From assembly GCF_000315625.1 (NCBI RefSeq), contig NW_005434607.1:205454-269453 (forward strand): a stretch of 64,000 nucleotides of DNA, given 5' to 3'. This DNA is from Guillardia theta CCMP2712. Lineage: Eukaryota > Cryptophyceae > Pyrenomonadales > Geminigeraceae. This document shows, one piece after another, positions 43,813-54,828 of the stretch. Within the stretch, counting starts at the first letter, position 1. Each line of letters starts with the position of its first letter. The position numbers were made by a program, and so were the translations under genes. The notes below the pieces were generated by a model. That model searched no databases. It had not been told where the DNA came from and was given only the letters and a program-made list of their open reading frames with translations.

Positions 43813-44648
43813 ATGTCCGCCAAGGTGAGGGAAACATTGGCAAGACGAAGCGAATAATGGGGAAGGAGGATGGAGAAGGGGAGCATGATAGTGTTGAGGT
43901 GTGAGAAGGTCTCTATGCATGTGAAGAGTTGGGAGATCTTGTGGGGCTGGTAAGCTGAAGGATCCCAGTCGACACCTCGTGGATGTGTCTGGAGAATCCG
44001 ACGGGAATGAAGCAGGGTGTAGCAGTGGTTGTGCGGTGAATGAGAGCCCAACATGATAGGCATTGTCTCGGAGACTTCATTTTGCTATGCTGTTTCTTCG
44101 TGATGTGTAGTAGCATGAGGAGAAAGTGCAGCAGTCGTAACGTTACAGTGAGTCACTGAGTTGGTTGAAAGCGAGGAGCAGTTGTTTCTTCCTGTTTCCT
44201 TGACGTTGGTGAAGCCTCGTTGACTCTTATTGTGCAGGTTGTTGCTTTTGCCGCTGTTATTGCCCAGGCCGCCGCTTTTGCGCCAACCCTCTCCACCTTC
44301 AAGGTACTGAAAGCAAGAGATACGGCTGACACCATGCTGACATCAACAAACACCAGCCGGCTGCCCGCCAGGCATCCACCGGCTTGTCCATGGCCATGGA
44401 CAGGTCCAACACTGCTCCCATCGTCCAGATCTTCGACCACCGTGGATGCAGCCGTGTTGCCAAGGAGTACACTGGCAAGAAGTGCAACGGGGTAAGGCGT
44501 TATGACCTCTGATTTGCCATGTTTGACCTGCTCATGATAGGCTGAGGACGAGATGCTCGTCAAGGTCCAGTCCAAGGTGATCCCTGCCCCTGAGGCCCTC
44601 GCCGCCTCTGTCCTCCAGGTCACCGTCGGAAACCTCAAGCGCAAGTAA
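43813..44648 (+). CDS. cpeA: Phycoerythrin alpha subunit (cryptophyte type), nuclear precursor
   Basis: Four exons: 43813-43824 (MSAK), about 44239-44304 (VVAFAAVIAQAAAFAPTLST), about 44358-44491 and 44542-44648. The precursor has a signal peptide ending AAAF, a short transit region (PAARQASTGLSM), and a mature part starting near AMDRSNTAPIVQIFDHRGCS. It continues RVAKEYTGKKCNG, AEDEMLVKVQSK and ends QVTVGNLKRK. The cysteine in DHRGC is the bilin-attachment site of cryptophyte phycobiliprotein alpha chains, and the FDHRGCS motif defines the family. The protein pairs with the plastid-encoded beta subunit in the thylakoid lumen to harvest green light. Only one alpha gene is seen here; cryptophytes usually have many scattered copies. 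The 12-nt first exon is unusual and is shared in form with the gene at 4888. Confidence 0.95.
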
Positions 44649-44773
44649 GCGAGTCGGGTCTTAGCACTTTGATCTGAGCAGTGAAGTTTGAAACTCCACA
44701 AGAAGTCAGTGGTACATCCAGACCGCGCATCTTGTCTCTTTATGATTTCATGGCTACATGTCGACAGCCCCAA

Positions 44774-46045
44774 TCACTTGACTGCCTTCACTTTCTTGAG
44801 AAGCTTTGTGTGCATCGGGCACGGATCAGGAAGGCCCTTGGCAAGCCGCTCCTGCGAGATCTTGTAGAAATAGCCATTGCGGAACTCAAGGTCCTTGACG
44901 ACGGTGTTGAAGTGTCCGATGGATAGCGTGTACTCCTTCATGCGCTCGTAGAACTGCGAGGCTTCTAACTGGACGCTCCCTGAGACGGCTTGCTCGTTGA
45001 GGACACGGACCAGCTCATGCATGACCTCTTCCACTTCACTCCAGTGGCTCTCCACCACCTGACCGACCTTGGTAAACTTGTTCGCCTTGGCCACGAGATG
45101 GGTCGCGCACGTCCAGACGAGCCTCTCAAGCCTTGAGATCTCAAACTTGTTCGAGTCCATAATCCTGCAAGAGAGGTTGACCATCTTGAGGCGTTTGGCC
45201 AGGTCGCCCGACCACTTCCCAGTGACTGCAGTCAAGCCATCGGGGTCCAAGGAGGTCTTTCCATCAACGGGATCGTGGCCCAGCTTATCGATGACGAAGT
45301 AGATCAGAGCCTGAGTGTTGCCCTCCAGCCCAAACTGCTTCAGGAAGGGCCCCAAGTTGCCGGATCCCATGAAGACAAGATCCTGTCTCCGTTCAGGGGG
45401 GCATGCTTCCACAAGCTCCTTCAGCGCAGAATTGGGGACGCACAGATAGATTGGGCCGCTCTTGGGTCCGCCCCCGGGGGCCTCTTTCAGCTGGAATCTC
45501 AGCTCGGAGGTGCTTCTGACCATAGCATCGCCCGGGTCTCCTCTGTTCTTCATCATATGACCAACCCTTCCGTCTCCCACGATGACAGCAGGCGAGAGCT
45601 CCATGTCCCTTGTCGACTCCTCGTTCTGCCGCCAGGCACGTCAGCTCGTTCCCACTGACTTCCACAGCACTCACCCTCGCAAGCTCCAGCGCGTTGGAAA
45701 CTTTCTCAATCTTCTCCTCAAGTACTGCCTGCCCAGCTGCTCAAGAGTCGTTCAAGTGATGTGTGGTTGTCAAGACCTTAGAGTCCTTGAGCTTCTTCAG
45801 CTCAGACTCCTTCAACTCAATTTCACTGGAGATACTGAGAATGTTCATTGTCAGCCCCTATCAACCTCACTCGACCCTCATCCCACCTCGCATACAGGGT
45901 GTTCAACTCGTCAAGCGAGCTCTCGAGCTTGCTGGTCATTGATTCGTCTTTCTTTGTGCTCGTCTGAACATCATCAGCACATGATCAAGAACGGCAAGAG
46001 TCACCTCCGAGCCGATGCATCTCAATGCAGTGAAGGCCTTCGGGG
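44774..46045 (-). CDS. Rossmann-fold NAD(P)-binding protein with N-terminal coiled coil
   Basis: The main exon (44774-about 45625) encodes MELSPAVIVGDGRVGHMM, a glycine-rich dinucleotide-binding loop (G-D-G-R-V-G). It continues with GPIYLCVPNSALKELVEACP, RQDLVFMGSGNLGPFLKQFG and a helical C-terminal domain (EISRLERLVWTCATHLVAKA, FYERMKEYTLSIGHFNTVV). The two-domain plan recalls ketopantoate reductase or 6-phosphogluconate dehydrogenase relatives, but no catalytic signature was identified. Upstream exons give coiled-coil segments (MTSKLESSLDELNTLYAR, SEIELKESELKKLKDSK, LEEKIEKVSNALELAR), and one near 46006-46045 reads AFTALRCIGSE. The 5' end is unresolved and may extend to about 46330. It is tail to tail with the phycoerythrin gene, 125 bp apart. 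Confidence 0.6.
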
Positions 46046-46654
46046 TCACAGGCCGCTGCCCCTTCACGAAGCTCCTGCTTCCTCCACTCCTCTGGCAGCA
46101 CCAGACCATCAAAAAGGGAGAAGCAGACGGGAGAAAACAACCAGGAGGATGCTTGACGGTGTAGGGAGAAAGGCCTGAGTGCCAGATGACAACAGGAGCG
46201 CCACTGTCGCTCTGGAAGACAGGCACATTGTCATATGAGGTGAAAGCTGCAATAGGATGGATCTCACAGTCTGATCATCAGCATACTCTCAATGCCGACG
46301 ACAACCTGCTCATTCATCCACATTCAGTCATGCTGGCGGCAAAGGGAGGGCTCTTGAAGCCCATGGCGCGATGGGACGTTAGTAAAGGGCTGTCCAGGTC
46401 CTAGTGGATCTACTTCCTCCTGCAAGATCCCACACAACGATGCGAATCATTTTGACATTCAAAAATGATCCTTTGCACTTCCCTCTCTGCCTCTGCCCCC
46501 TGCCACTTCTTGTCCCCTCCCCCTCCCCCTCTCTTTTCGCCTCGCATGACCGCGGCCTCCAGTCTCATCGCCATCATACAACACTTGTAAAATATTGGAG
46601 TACTAAATACTTTACTCAACTTCCCTACCAGAACCATCCTTTAAAACTTATTTT

Positions 46655-46945
46655 AAATACGGTGCCGCCGCAGTACAGTGATCGGACCGTGCTCAGTCAC
46701 GGCACCCGGCGGCGGGCCGGCGGTGACCGCGGGGCCCCGGCCGGCCGGGCCAACCGTTGAACCGTTCGCAAACCCAGTTCCGAAGTCACCGTAGGCCGGC
46801 GCCTGTGTCACTGCCAACTCCCAGCCTGATTGTCCTCGTACTAAGTTTGCCTTTACTCCTCGTACTGATCAGCGGGCGCCGGGGCCGGCGGTGACCCGAG
46901 AACAGTGCCAATAGTTCTGAACGAGGCTCCGTCTTTCCGTAAGTT
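46655..46945. repeat. GC-rich dispersed repeat island
   Basis: GGCGGGCCGGCGGTGACCGCG, CCGGCCGGGCCAACCG, GTTCCGAAGTCACCG and, inverted, CTGATTGTCCTCGTACT (about 46829), the partner of the word at 4209 and 26691. It lies directly downstream of the guanylate kinase stop. Confidence 0.5.
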
Positions 46946-46949
46946 CCGA

Positions 46950-47553
46950 TCAGTTAGACACTTGCCCGGTAATGATCATCTTCAACTAAGGAAGCGGTCA
47001 GGCGAGGTTGAAGAAGATTTGCTAGGAGAGGAGAGAGGAAGAAGAGGGAGAGGGTTCGAGGGAGGAAGAGGAGGTCTGCACCTGTCGAAAGGCCTTTTGA
47101 AGGTCGTCGTTGACTATGACGAAGTCAAACAGCCCTGAGGTGTAGAAGTCAGCAGGGTAAGAGGAGGAGGAAGAACATGTAGATGAAGGAGGGAAGGGCG
47201 GCCGGGAGAGGGAGAGGGGAAGGGACGAGGGAAGTACACACCAGGTTGATGTGAGTCCTGCAGCTCTCCGATGGCGTTCCGCAGCCTCTTGGTTACCTGA
47301 AGTTACTTGAGCCCAGCGCCAAGAAAATGATCCTCCTCCCACCTGCTCCTCCGACTCTGTTCCTCTCCCCGTCAACCTCCTCTCTAGCTCAGCGATGCTA
47401 GGAGGAGCGATGAACACGTAGGCTGCTTCAAGCTTGCTCCTCCTGCAGGCCCGCACCCCCTGGACGTCGATGTCGAGGATGCAGATCTTGCCGTCGCAGA
47501 TCACTTTCTCCACGGCCTGATGAAGGCGGTATCAGCAGCAGCAGGGAGCAGGG

Positions 47554-47584
<31 letters not shown>

Positions 47585-48327
47585 GAAGAGGAGGAGGTGA
47601 CCTCGAACGAGGTGCCGTAGATGTTCCCGTGGACCCTCGCATGCTCGAGGAATTTTGACTTCTTGAGGAGCTTCTCCATGACCTGGGAAGGCTCAGCTGG
47701 GGATGAGCTGGGTACATTTCTCACCTCGTGAGTGATGAAGTTGTAGTGGACCCCGTCCACCTCTCCTGCTCGCCAGCAGCTCACAACCACATGGAGGAGG
47801 AGAGAGACAGAGGGACAGAGGAGGGAGAGGAGAGAGTGAGGGTGACCAGAGTCAATGGGTTGCCTCCTCTATCGATACCATCCCCCCTCCTCGATGCCCT
47901 CTGTTTGACTCCTCTGTTTCACCCTGCCTGTCCCTGCCTCCCTGCTCTCCTCCACTCCTCCTCCCTCCTCTCCTCCTCCGTTCCGTGCCGTCCTCTTCCA
48001 TCTCCTCCTCTCCCTTCCTCCCCTCCCTCGGATCAACCTGGTCGAGGCTTTCTTGTAGTGTGAGAGACGCTGAAACCAAGTCGACCGCAACCCTTGTCCT
48101 TGAGCAGCATGTTGATCAATGTGCCTATATACCTGTCAAGACCTCCTCCCTCCCCTCTCCTCCTCTCCACTTTCCCCTCCCCTCGTCTCCACTCCCCTCC
48201 ACTCCACTCTCCTCCTCTCCTCTCCTCCCCTCTCCTCTCCTCTCCTCTCCTCTCCTCTCCTCTCCTCCTCACCTTTTCCAACTCCCGATGGCCCGCATAT
48301 GACGACACACTTTGGGGTAGCAGTCAC
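46950..48327 (-). CDS. GUK1: Guanylate kinase
   Basis: Start at 48327: MTATPKCVVICGPSGVGK with the P-loop GPSGVGK. After an intron, GTLINMLLKDKGCGRLGFSV continues into SHTTRKPRPGE and VDGVHYNFITHE, the GMP-binding signature. Further exons give EKLLKKSKFLEHARVHGNIY, VEKVICDGKICILDIDVQGV and APPSIAELERRLTGRGTESE. The lid follows (KRLRNAIGELQDS), then FDFVIVNDDLQKAFRQ. A short last exon gives LKMIITGQVSN with TGA at 46950-46952. All guanylate kinase motifs are present, so the enzyme should phosphorylate GMP to GDP with ATP. No presequence is visible, which suggests a cytosolic enzyme. Seven or so exons; introns include a CAG run at 47531-47580. The start overlaps the 3' end of the ABC1 kinase reading frame on the same strand. 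Confidence 0.92.
48175..48272. repeat. CTCCT pentamer tract in the first guanylate kinase intron
   Basis: Repeated CCTCTCCTCT and CTCCTCTCCT units on the plus strand. It lies between the P-loop exon and the exon that starts GTLINML. Confidence 0.85.
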
Positions 48328-50590
48328 GCAAGCCTGCCCCCGCGTCAGCCTCGAATCTCATCAGCAGCATCCCCACCATCCCCAGCTCCTCCACGTGCCT
48401 CCTGTAGCGAGTCAACAGCCTCGTCGCATGCTTCTTCCACCTCTCCGCCATGGACAGCTGCAAGAAGCAAGTTCAGTGTCATTCCACGTCTCATCCTCCT
48501 CCCGTCCGACCAGCCATCGCGCACCATCCACGTCCCCGTCACCCGCTCCCCATTACCTTCCTTCCCAGCACGATCGCACACCCTCGGAGCAAGACAGAGG
48601 CGCGTTGGACGAGGACGAACGTGTCGGGGGCGTGTATGAGAGGATCGCGCCTGCTCCAGCGAGTCAGCAGCAGCTCTCTCTCCCCCAGGAAAGTTCCTGT
48701 TCAGCTCCTCCATGTAGCCCTGGAAGTTTTGTCCCTGCAAGTTTCCAACTTTTCCATCACAACGGAGGACAACTTTCCCTCAACACAAGAAGGCAACAAG
48801 GTTGCTTGCACATCACTTCACCTCCAGCACTGAGTCATCGTCTCGGTCATTTAGGATCGTCGCCCATGCCTGCAACCCCCACTGAGAAGGCAGAGGAGTC
48901 GCTCCCGCTCTCACTGACTTGCAGCACGTGCGGCGTGTTGTGCCGTGTCCTCACTCCCATCTCCTTGTACGCCTGACAGCCTTCACACTCCCTCCTCAAA
49001 CATCTTGTGGCTCACCCGCACGATCTCGAACGAGTCTTTCTCCGCTAGAGCGACGATGAGGCGCGCGTACAGGATCCGCTCCTCCAGGCTCAACTTCTTG
49101 ACCTAAAGGCACATTCAGGTTCATTCCTCTCCTCTCCTCGTCATCCTCCTCTCTTCCTCTTCTTCCTCTGCTTCCTCTTCCTCTTCCTCTTCCTCTTCCT
49201 CCTGCTCCTTCTCGACTTCTCCTTGCTTCCTGCTCTCTCTCTCTCTTCTCTTACTTGTCCGAAGTCGATGAGGCCCAGACGCCCATCGGGCCTGACGAGC
49301 AGCATGAGAGGAGAAGAGGAAACACAACACAGCTGCTACATGAGCAAGATGTTTCCGGGATGAGGATCACAGTTCAAACACCCTGAAATGTAAACGATCA
49401 AACTTTACAATCAATCCTCCATCTCTCTCCGTCCTCCCCGTCCTCCTCCCCGTCCTCCTCCCAGTACTCCTCCCAGTCCTCCTCCCCGACTTCATCGTCC
49501 TTCCCCGCCTTCCCCGCCGTCTCTCCTCCTTCCTCCCTCCCTCCCTTCCATCCTTTCTTCCCTTACCATGTTCAAATAGTTGGTCTCCATGAACCTCAAC
49601 AACTCTGCTCGATAGCAGCAGTGTCAACGACCGCAGCCAAGAACAGAGAGGAGAAAAGACGATAATGATGAACAAAGAGGAAAGGGAGGACAATGTGAGG
49701 GAAAGGGACGGAAAAGGGCCGGGCAAGGTAGAAGATAGGAAGAGGAAAGGGGAGAATGGGAGGCAGGCAGGCAGGCAGGCGGGGAAAGGGAGGAGGAGCA
49801 GTATTCAAACCTTGAAATGGTTGTATCGGGGTCGACTGGGAGTTCGGTCCATTCAAACGGCTGGTCAAGGGTGAGAAGCGAAAGAGACAGGGATGGAGAG
49901 GAAGAGAGAGGGGGGGGGGAGCATTTGCGGGACAGAAGCGAGCATGGCTCTCCATCCTGGGTTCTGCATCTATCATCCATGGAGTATGCTTTCTCAAGCT
50001 TCTCAATACTTTGCTTCAAGTAATCCTTCTTCGCTTCCTGTTCTTCGCAAACCATGGCCAAGTGCATCAGAGATGGACCCCCAGGACGCGAAAGATTCTG
50101 CAGACGAGGGATCATATTTCCTGACCATCAAAATAAGTCCNNNNNNNNNNNNNNNNNNNNNNNNNNNNNNNNNNNNNNNNNNNNNNNNNNNNNNNNNNNN
50201 NNNNNNNNNNNNNNNNNNNNNNNNNNNNNNNNNNNNNNNNGATCGTAGGGAGAGTGGGGGATGGAGGACAGTGATAACCTTCTGTTTGACATCCGACATG
50301 CAAACAGAAGAGAGTTGTTGAGAACTTCTCCTCATGAAGTCCCCGACACGAACTACAAAATTGTGCACTTTGATCTGTCCGCAGAGCGTCACGTTCAAGA
50401 AAATGGTTGAGTGGAAGCGTGAGGACAAAGGATTTGCAGAGCAAAGTGATGCAAAGTCGTCACCATGACACTCTGTTGGATGTCTCCAAGAGATGTGAAA
50501 ATGTCTGCGTTTCAAAAGTCATCACTGTCATTTTCACCTCCTCCTTCTCCAACATCTCCTCGATCAACAAAATCAACATCAAGGTCATCT

Positions 50591-50626
<36 letters not shown>

Positions 50627-51797
50627 GCAGCAGCAGCAGCAGCAGCAGCAGAAGCTCTCACTGTTTTGTCTTCTCCGGAGCATCTCCATGTGCTCCCTTT
50701 GAAGGTCTTCGACTTTCACTCCTCGCTTTGCTGCCTCGCGTCTATCGCCGCGATCAGCAACATGCGACCAGAAAAGAGCAAGAAGAGACAAATAGACAAC
50801 ATACAAGAAGAAACAATAAGACAACATACAAGTAAGCAGTAAGCAAGAATGAATACACTAGATGGGCACCAGTTGAGGACAACAAGAGAGGACGAGGGGA
50901 GGAGAGTAGGAGATGGGTAGGAGGTGAGTGGGGGCTGGGAGGTGATGGGTAAAGGGAGGTAGGGAGGGACCAGGAGGAGGGTAGGAGGGAGGGTAGGAGG
51001 GTAGGAGGGTAGGAGGGTAGGACGACGGTACAGGGAGGGTAGGAGGAGGGTAGGAGGAGGGTAGGAGGAGGGTAGGAGGAGCCGACCTCGCCTGCTCCTT
51101 GAGCACATCGACGAGCTTCTTCCCAGGCACATACTCCATCACGAGAACGTCCTGAGTCACCAACTCGCTGATGGGCTGGGGGATGACAACCCGCCCGCTC
51201 CACTTGCCCTTCAGCTGCAGAGGCAATCATCTCCCTCCCTCCTCTCCCCTCTACCGTCCTACTGCCCCAATCCTGCTCTGCTCTGCCCTGCCCTGCCCTG
51301 ACCTGACCTGACCTGACCTGTCCTATCCTGTCCTGTCCTGTCCTGTCCTGTCCTGTCCTGTCCTGTCCTGTCCTGTCCTGTCCTGTCCTGCTAATTTCCC
51401 TCTCATTCTCCTCGCTCCATTGCTCTTTGCTGCTCGCATCTCCCATCCTCTTCGTACTCCATGTTGCTCACCTTGCTCCAGACGAGCTGAAGGTTTTCTG
51501 CTTCCCTCCTGTAGTCAAACTCCGACTTGAACTGATGACGGAACTCCTCGAAGACAGGGCTGATCTGGGGCTGCGAGAGAAACAGTTTCATTAGCGTTGT
51601 GAAATCAAGACTGAAAATGTGACGATCAAGATGATATGATCGTCATTGCACAAACTCATTGCAACACAAGCAGCATATGCATCCTCACCTGCGCAAACTT
51701 GCAAAACTGCTCCAAAGTCGATAAGTCTCCTTCGAACAATCTCTGCAAAAAGTTTCATTCAGGGTACAACCTCCTCCTTCACCGTTCTTCTCGCTTT

Positions 51798-51856
<59 letters not shown>

Positions 51857-53946
51857 CCTACTTCTGACCTTTGCATGAGGGCGCATGACCTTGACGACCA
51901 CTTTCCTCCTGTCCTTGAGGATGGCACGATGACACTGACCGATCGATGCCGAGCCCATCGGCTCAACTTCAAACCCGTCGAAGACCTGTTTGACGTCACC
52001 ATCTCCTCCTCCTCTCCTCCTCTCCTCCTCTCCTCCTCCTCTCCTCCTCTCCTCCTCTCCTCCTCTCCTCTCCCCAACTTCTTCTGCCCTGTCCACTTCT
52101 TCCACTTCTCTCCTCTTTTCTCTCTTTCCCAACTTTAGTTGCTTGCATTCTTTTCGCTCTGTACGTCTTCCCTCCCCTCCTTTCCTGCTTCCTCGCTCTG
52201 CCCCTCCAGCTCTCCTCCTTCGCTATCGGAAGCTCCTCCCCTTTTCATCCTCCCACCTCGTGTAGAGGTCGTTTGAGCTCCTTCTCCACCAGCAGCGGAG
52301 GATAGTGCGGGTCCTGCTCGTCATCAGGCACGAGCAGCAGAGCTACCGCAATGCAACAAGCGCAATGCAACAAGCGCAGAACCTTCTCTGGTGGGACCTT
52401 GTCCTCCAGCCGCTGCAGATAGAAATAGGTCAGAGAGGAGAAGGTGGAGAGAGAGGAGGAGAGAGAGGGGGGAGGGAGGGAGGAGGACGAGGACGAGGAG
52501 GACTGGGAGGACGAGGACGAGAAGGACGAGGACGAATACGAGGAGAGAGGGGAGAGAGGAGAAGAAAGAAGAGGATGTAGAAGAGTTGTTACACGTGACT
52601 TAGGAAACGAGACAAGAGCATTCGAGGAGAAAACACCAAAGGAGACGACGGCACAGTGACAGGAGAGAGAGGAGTTGAAGTTGGACTGTTCTACCTCTAG
52701 TAGAACAGTCCATTGCTTGGGAACAAAATCTTCTCTAGTGGCTGGAACCATCGTCATGAACCCAGGCAAGATAGGCAAGCAGGCAGGCAAGCAGACAGCA
52801 ACTTTCTTAACTTTCATCATCGCGTTGGAGTTTTGTTCATGGATCATCACAAACACAAACACAAGGTCATCAGAAACGTCTTCCACCCACCTCCAATCTG
52901 CCCGAACTTGAGGTAGAAACCCCCGAGATGAACTATCACGTCGTAAACTCTGTTGGCGTACTTGGTGTGCAGCCGCTCTACGTCGCAGGTCACGACAACG
53001 CCAGTAGGGTGCACTGCCCCTCCTCCACGGACCGAAAGCTTCTCTCCTGACCTTCTTCGGTCTGCCCTCGAGCATCTTGTCCACCGCTGCCAGAGGCTCA
53101 TCTGCTGCTCGATCCTCCCACACGCCCATCCTCTTACCCTTGTAGTGCACGTAGATGGGGACGGCATTCGTCCAGAAGAAGAGCGACCTTCGCGCCTTTG
53201 ATAGCATGAGGAATAGAAGAATCCCACGGGTCGACGAGGGGATGGGAGATAAAAGGGGGAGAGGAAGGAAAGGAGCAGGGGAGAGGAGGAAAAGTGGAGA
53301 GCGAGAAGAAGAGAAAAACCAATCGGAACACCTGTTCGCTTTGCAGGATGAGCAAAGCTGCCAACCCTGTTCAAAAGAGAGCAGATCACTGTGCTGTAAT
53401 CTGAACAAACAATAAAAGGAGAAGTGCTGTTGCGTTCGGAACAGAAAACATCAGAACATTCGAGTATCCACCATCGGATGGAAGAAATCTACATGCAGGA
53501 GGGACCAAACATGTAAGGAACGCATTGACACAAGAGATACCCAGAGGCGACAGTCGGAGCAGGCCTCCTGCAGGCGACGAGTCAGTTGATGGAGTAGCAA
53601 CGACAGATGTATGTCAATCGTTCACTGACCGAGCACATGCTGCGCTATTGGTGCAAAGACAGCGAGAGGAGGAGGCTTTGTGTCCATAGCGCTGTTTCCC
53701 TCCTTCCTCCTGCATTGCGGAGTCAACATGATCGTAGTCACCATCGTGGCTGCGGTACTTCGATGGCGCAGCATCTCCCAACAGGAGGACGCGGTCGTGC
53801 TTGTCCGTCAGCGGATTCTGTCGTACTTCGCTCCTCGACACGCCGCGAGCGGGGAGGATGTTGGCGCTGCACTGCCAGCAAACTAGGTCGATGCACAAGA
53901 GGAGAAGAGCAAATCTTGGCGAGAGCATGCGTGCTGTCTGTATCAA
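48269..53946 (-). CDS. ABC1/UbiB-family (ADCK-type) atypical kinase, probably plastid-targeted
   Basis: Exon 1 starts at 53946 with MIQTARMLSPRFALLLLCID, a signal peptide (cleavage likely near WQCSAN), then ILPARGVSRSEVRQN, transit-like. Downstream exons give the ABC1 order: ERLHTKYANRVYDVIVHLGG, YLKFGQ (the K-x-G-Q motif), ATREDFVPKQWTVLLE, EDKVPPEKVLRLL, and FEVEPMGSASIGQCHRAILK. They continue VVVKVMRPHAK, EFRHQFKSEFDYRREAENLQ, PQPISELVTQDVLVMEYVPG, METNYLNM, NCDPHPGNILLM and GRLGLIDFGQV. The C-terminal part reads KKLSLEERILYARLIVALAE, DPLIHAPDTFVLVQRASVLL and MAERWKKHATRLLTRYRRHV. Family members regulate isoprenoid-quinone metabolism in mitochondria and plastids. An assembly gap (50141-50240) falls inside. 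Extra helical exons near 49950-50790 have no clear counterpart. Confidence 0.85.
50141..50240. other. Assembly gap (100 N)
   Basis: One hundred undetermined bases within the ABC1 kinase gene, between its N-lobe and catalytic-loop exons. Exon content here is unknown and the true gap size may not be 100. Confidence 1.
50589..50652. repeat. (AGC)n trinucleotide array
   Basis: About 20 AGC units with one GGC interruption, within the ABC1 kinase gene region. On the coding strand it would be (GCT)n, just after an open segment reading HMEMLRRRQNSESF, so it may be intronic. Confidence 0.9.
51262..51392. repeat. Stepwise-mutated pentamer array CTGCT > CTGCC > CTGAC > CTGTC
   Basis: Successive blocks of CTGCT, CTGCC (about 4 units), CTGAC (about 4 units) and CTGTC (about 14 units, one CTATC) lie in an intron of the ABC1 kinase gene. 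Each block differs from its neighbour by one base. Confidence 0.9.
51800..51856. repeat. (CTGCTC)n hexamer array
   Basis: About nine CTGCTC units between the exon reading VVVKVMRPHAK and the exon reading LFEGDLSTLEQF. The same hexamer on the opposite strand occurs at 36003-36063. Confidence 0.9.
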
Positions 53947-53949
53947 TGA

Positions 53950-54828
53950 CGGCTAAGAATCTCAGCTCAACTTTCTTCCAGCCCCGTTCTCAACCGCCTC
54001 GATGGTTTGCTAGGGGACGATGGAATCACAGCATTGACCTCGTTGCCTGGTTCCTGTTCAATCGTTTCACTTCCTTGAAAATCGCGCAAATGATCGATCA
54101 GGATTGATCTGTGAGTGATCAACAGGAAGCACTGTCCTGTCTGCTAGTGTTTGAAGCTTGATCCTCTTTTGCCTTGCTCCCTTCCAACGAGTCCTCTCTA
54201 CCCTCCCTCCTTCATCCTAGACCTCCGACAACACCGCAAAGTCCTCGCGACATGTATTCATGACTTGATGACTACCCTGCTCCTCTCCTCTACTGACCTG
54301 CTCTCTTCTTGAGCTTTCTCATCTCTCCATCCTCCCATACAGGGCCTCTGCTTTCCGAGGCTCGCCTTCCCCATCCTCCATCACTTCAGCCTCGCCTTGC
54401 CGTTAATCCGCTTCCTCTGCTTCGCCTCCCTTCTCATCTGTCTCTATCTCCTCGTCTCTCTTTCTCCTCTTTCTCCTGTTCTTCCTCTCCTCCTCTCCTC
54501 CTCTCCTCCTCTCCTCTCCTCCTCTCCTCTCCTCCTCTCCTCCTCTCCTCTCCTCTCCTCCCTCCATCCACATGATCCGACCAATGGCCTCCATGTCACG
54601 TGATCACTTTGTCCTACCGAAAGGTCACGTGGGGTATCACGTGGGTATTCGGAGGAAATGCTGGTGGGGAAGGGGAGGGAGGAGATCGAGGAGGAGGAGG
54701 AGGAGACGGGGAGGGAAGCACGACGGCATGTGATAGAGGAGGGACGTGAGAGGTAGAGGAGGCTTCTTCTCCGTCCTGTTGCCTTGTGCCTGTGGCCTAG
54801 TCTCGCAGAGGATCCTTGATCTCGAGCC
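53950..54828. other. Divergent spacer between ABC1 kinase and rhomboid genes
   Basis: No gene seen. It contains CTCCT pentamer runs (54480-54560) and the CACGTG/CCAAT cluster listed separately. Confidence 0.5.
54578..54643. promoter_or_regulatory. CCAAT box and three CACGTG palindromes
   Basis: CCAAT lies at 54581-54585. CACGTG lies at 54597-54602, 54626-54631 and 54638-54643, the last two 12 bp apart, in context GTCACGTG/ATCACGTGGG. CACGTG is the G-box/E-box bound by bZIP and bHLH proteins. The cluster is about 190 bp upstream of the rhomboid start and could serve both divergent genes. Confidence 0.5.

Noticed and set aside
50407-50842. Plus-strand open frames with poly-Ala/poly-Ser over the AGC array
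   Set aside because: They arise from the trinucleotide array and lie antisense to the ABC1 kinase gene.
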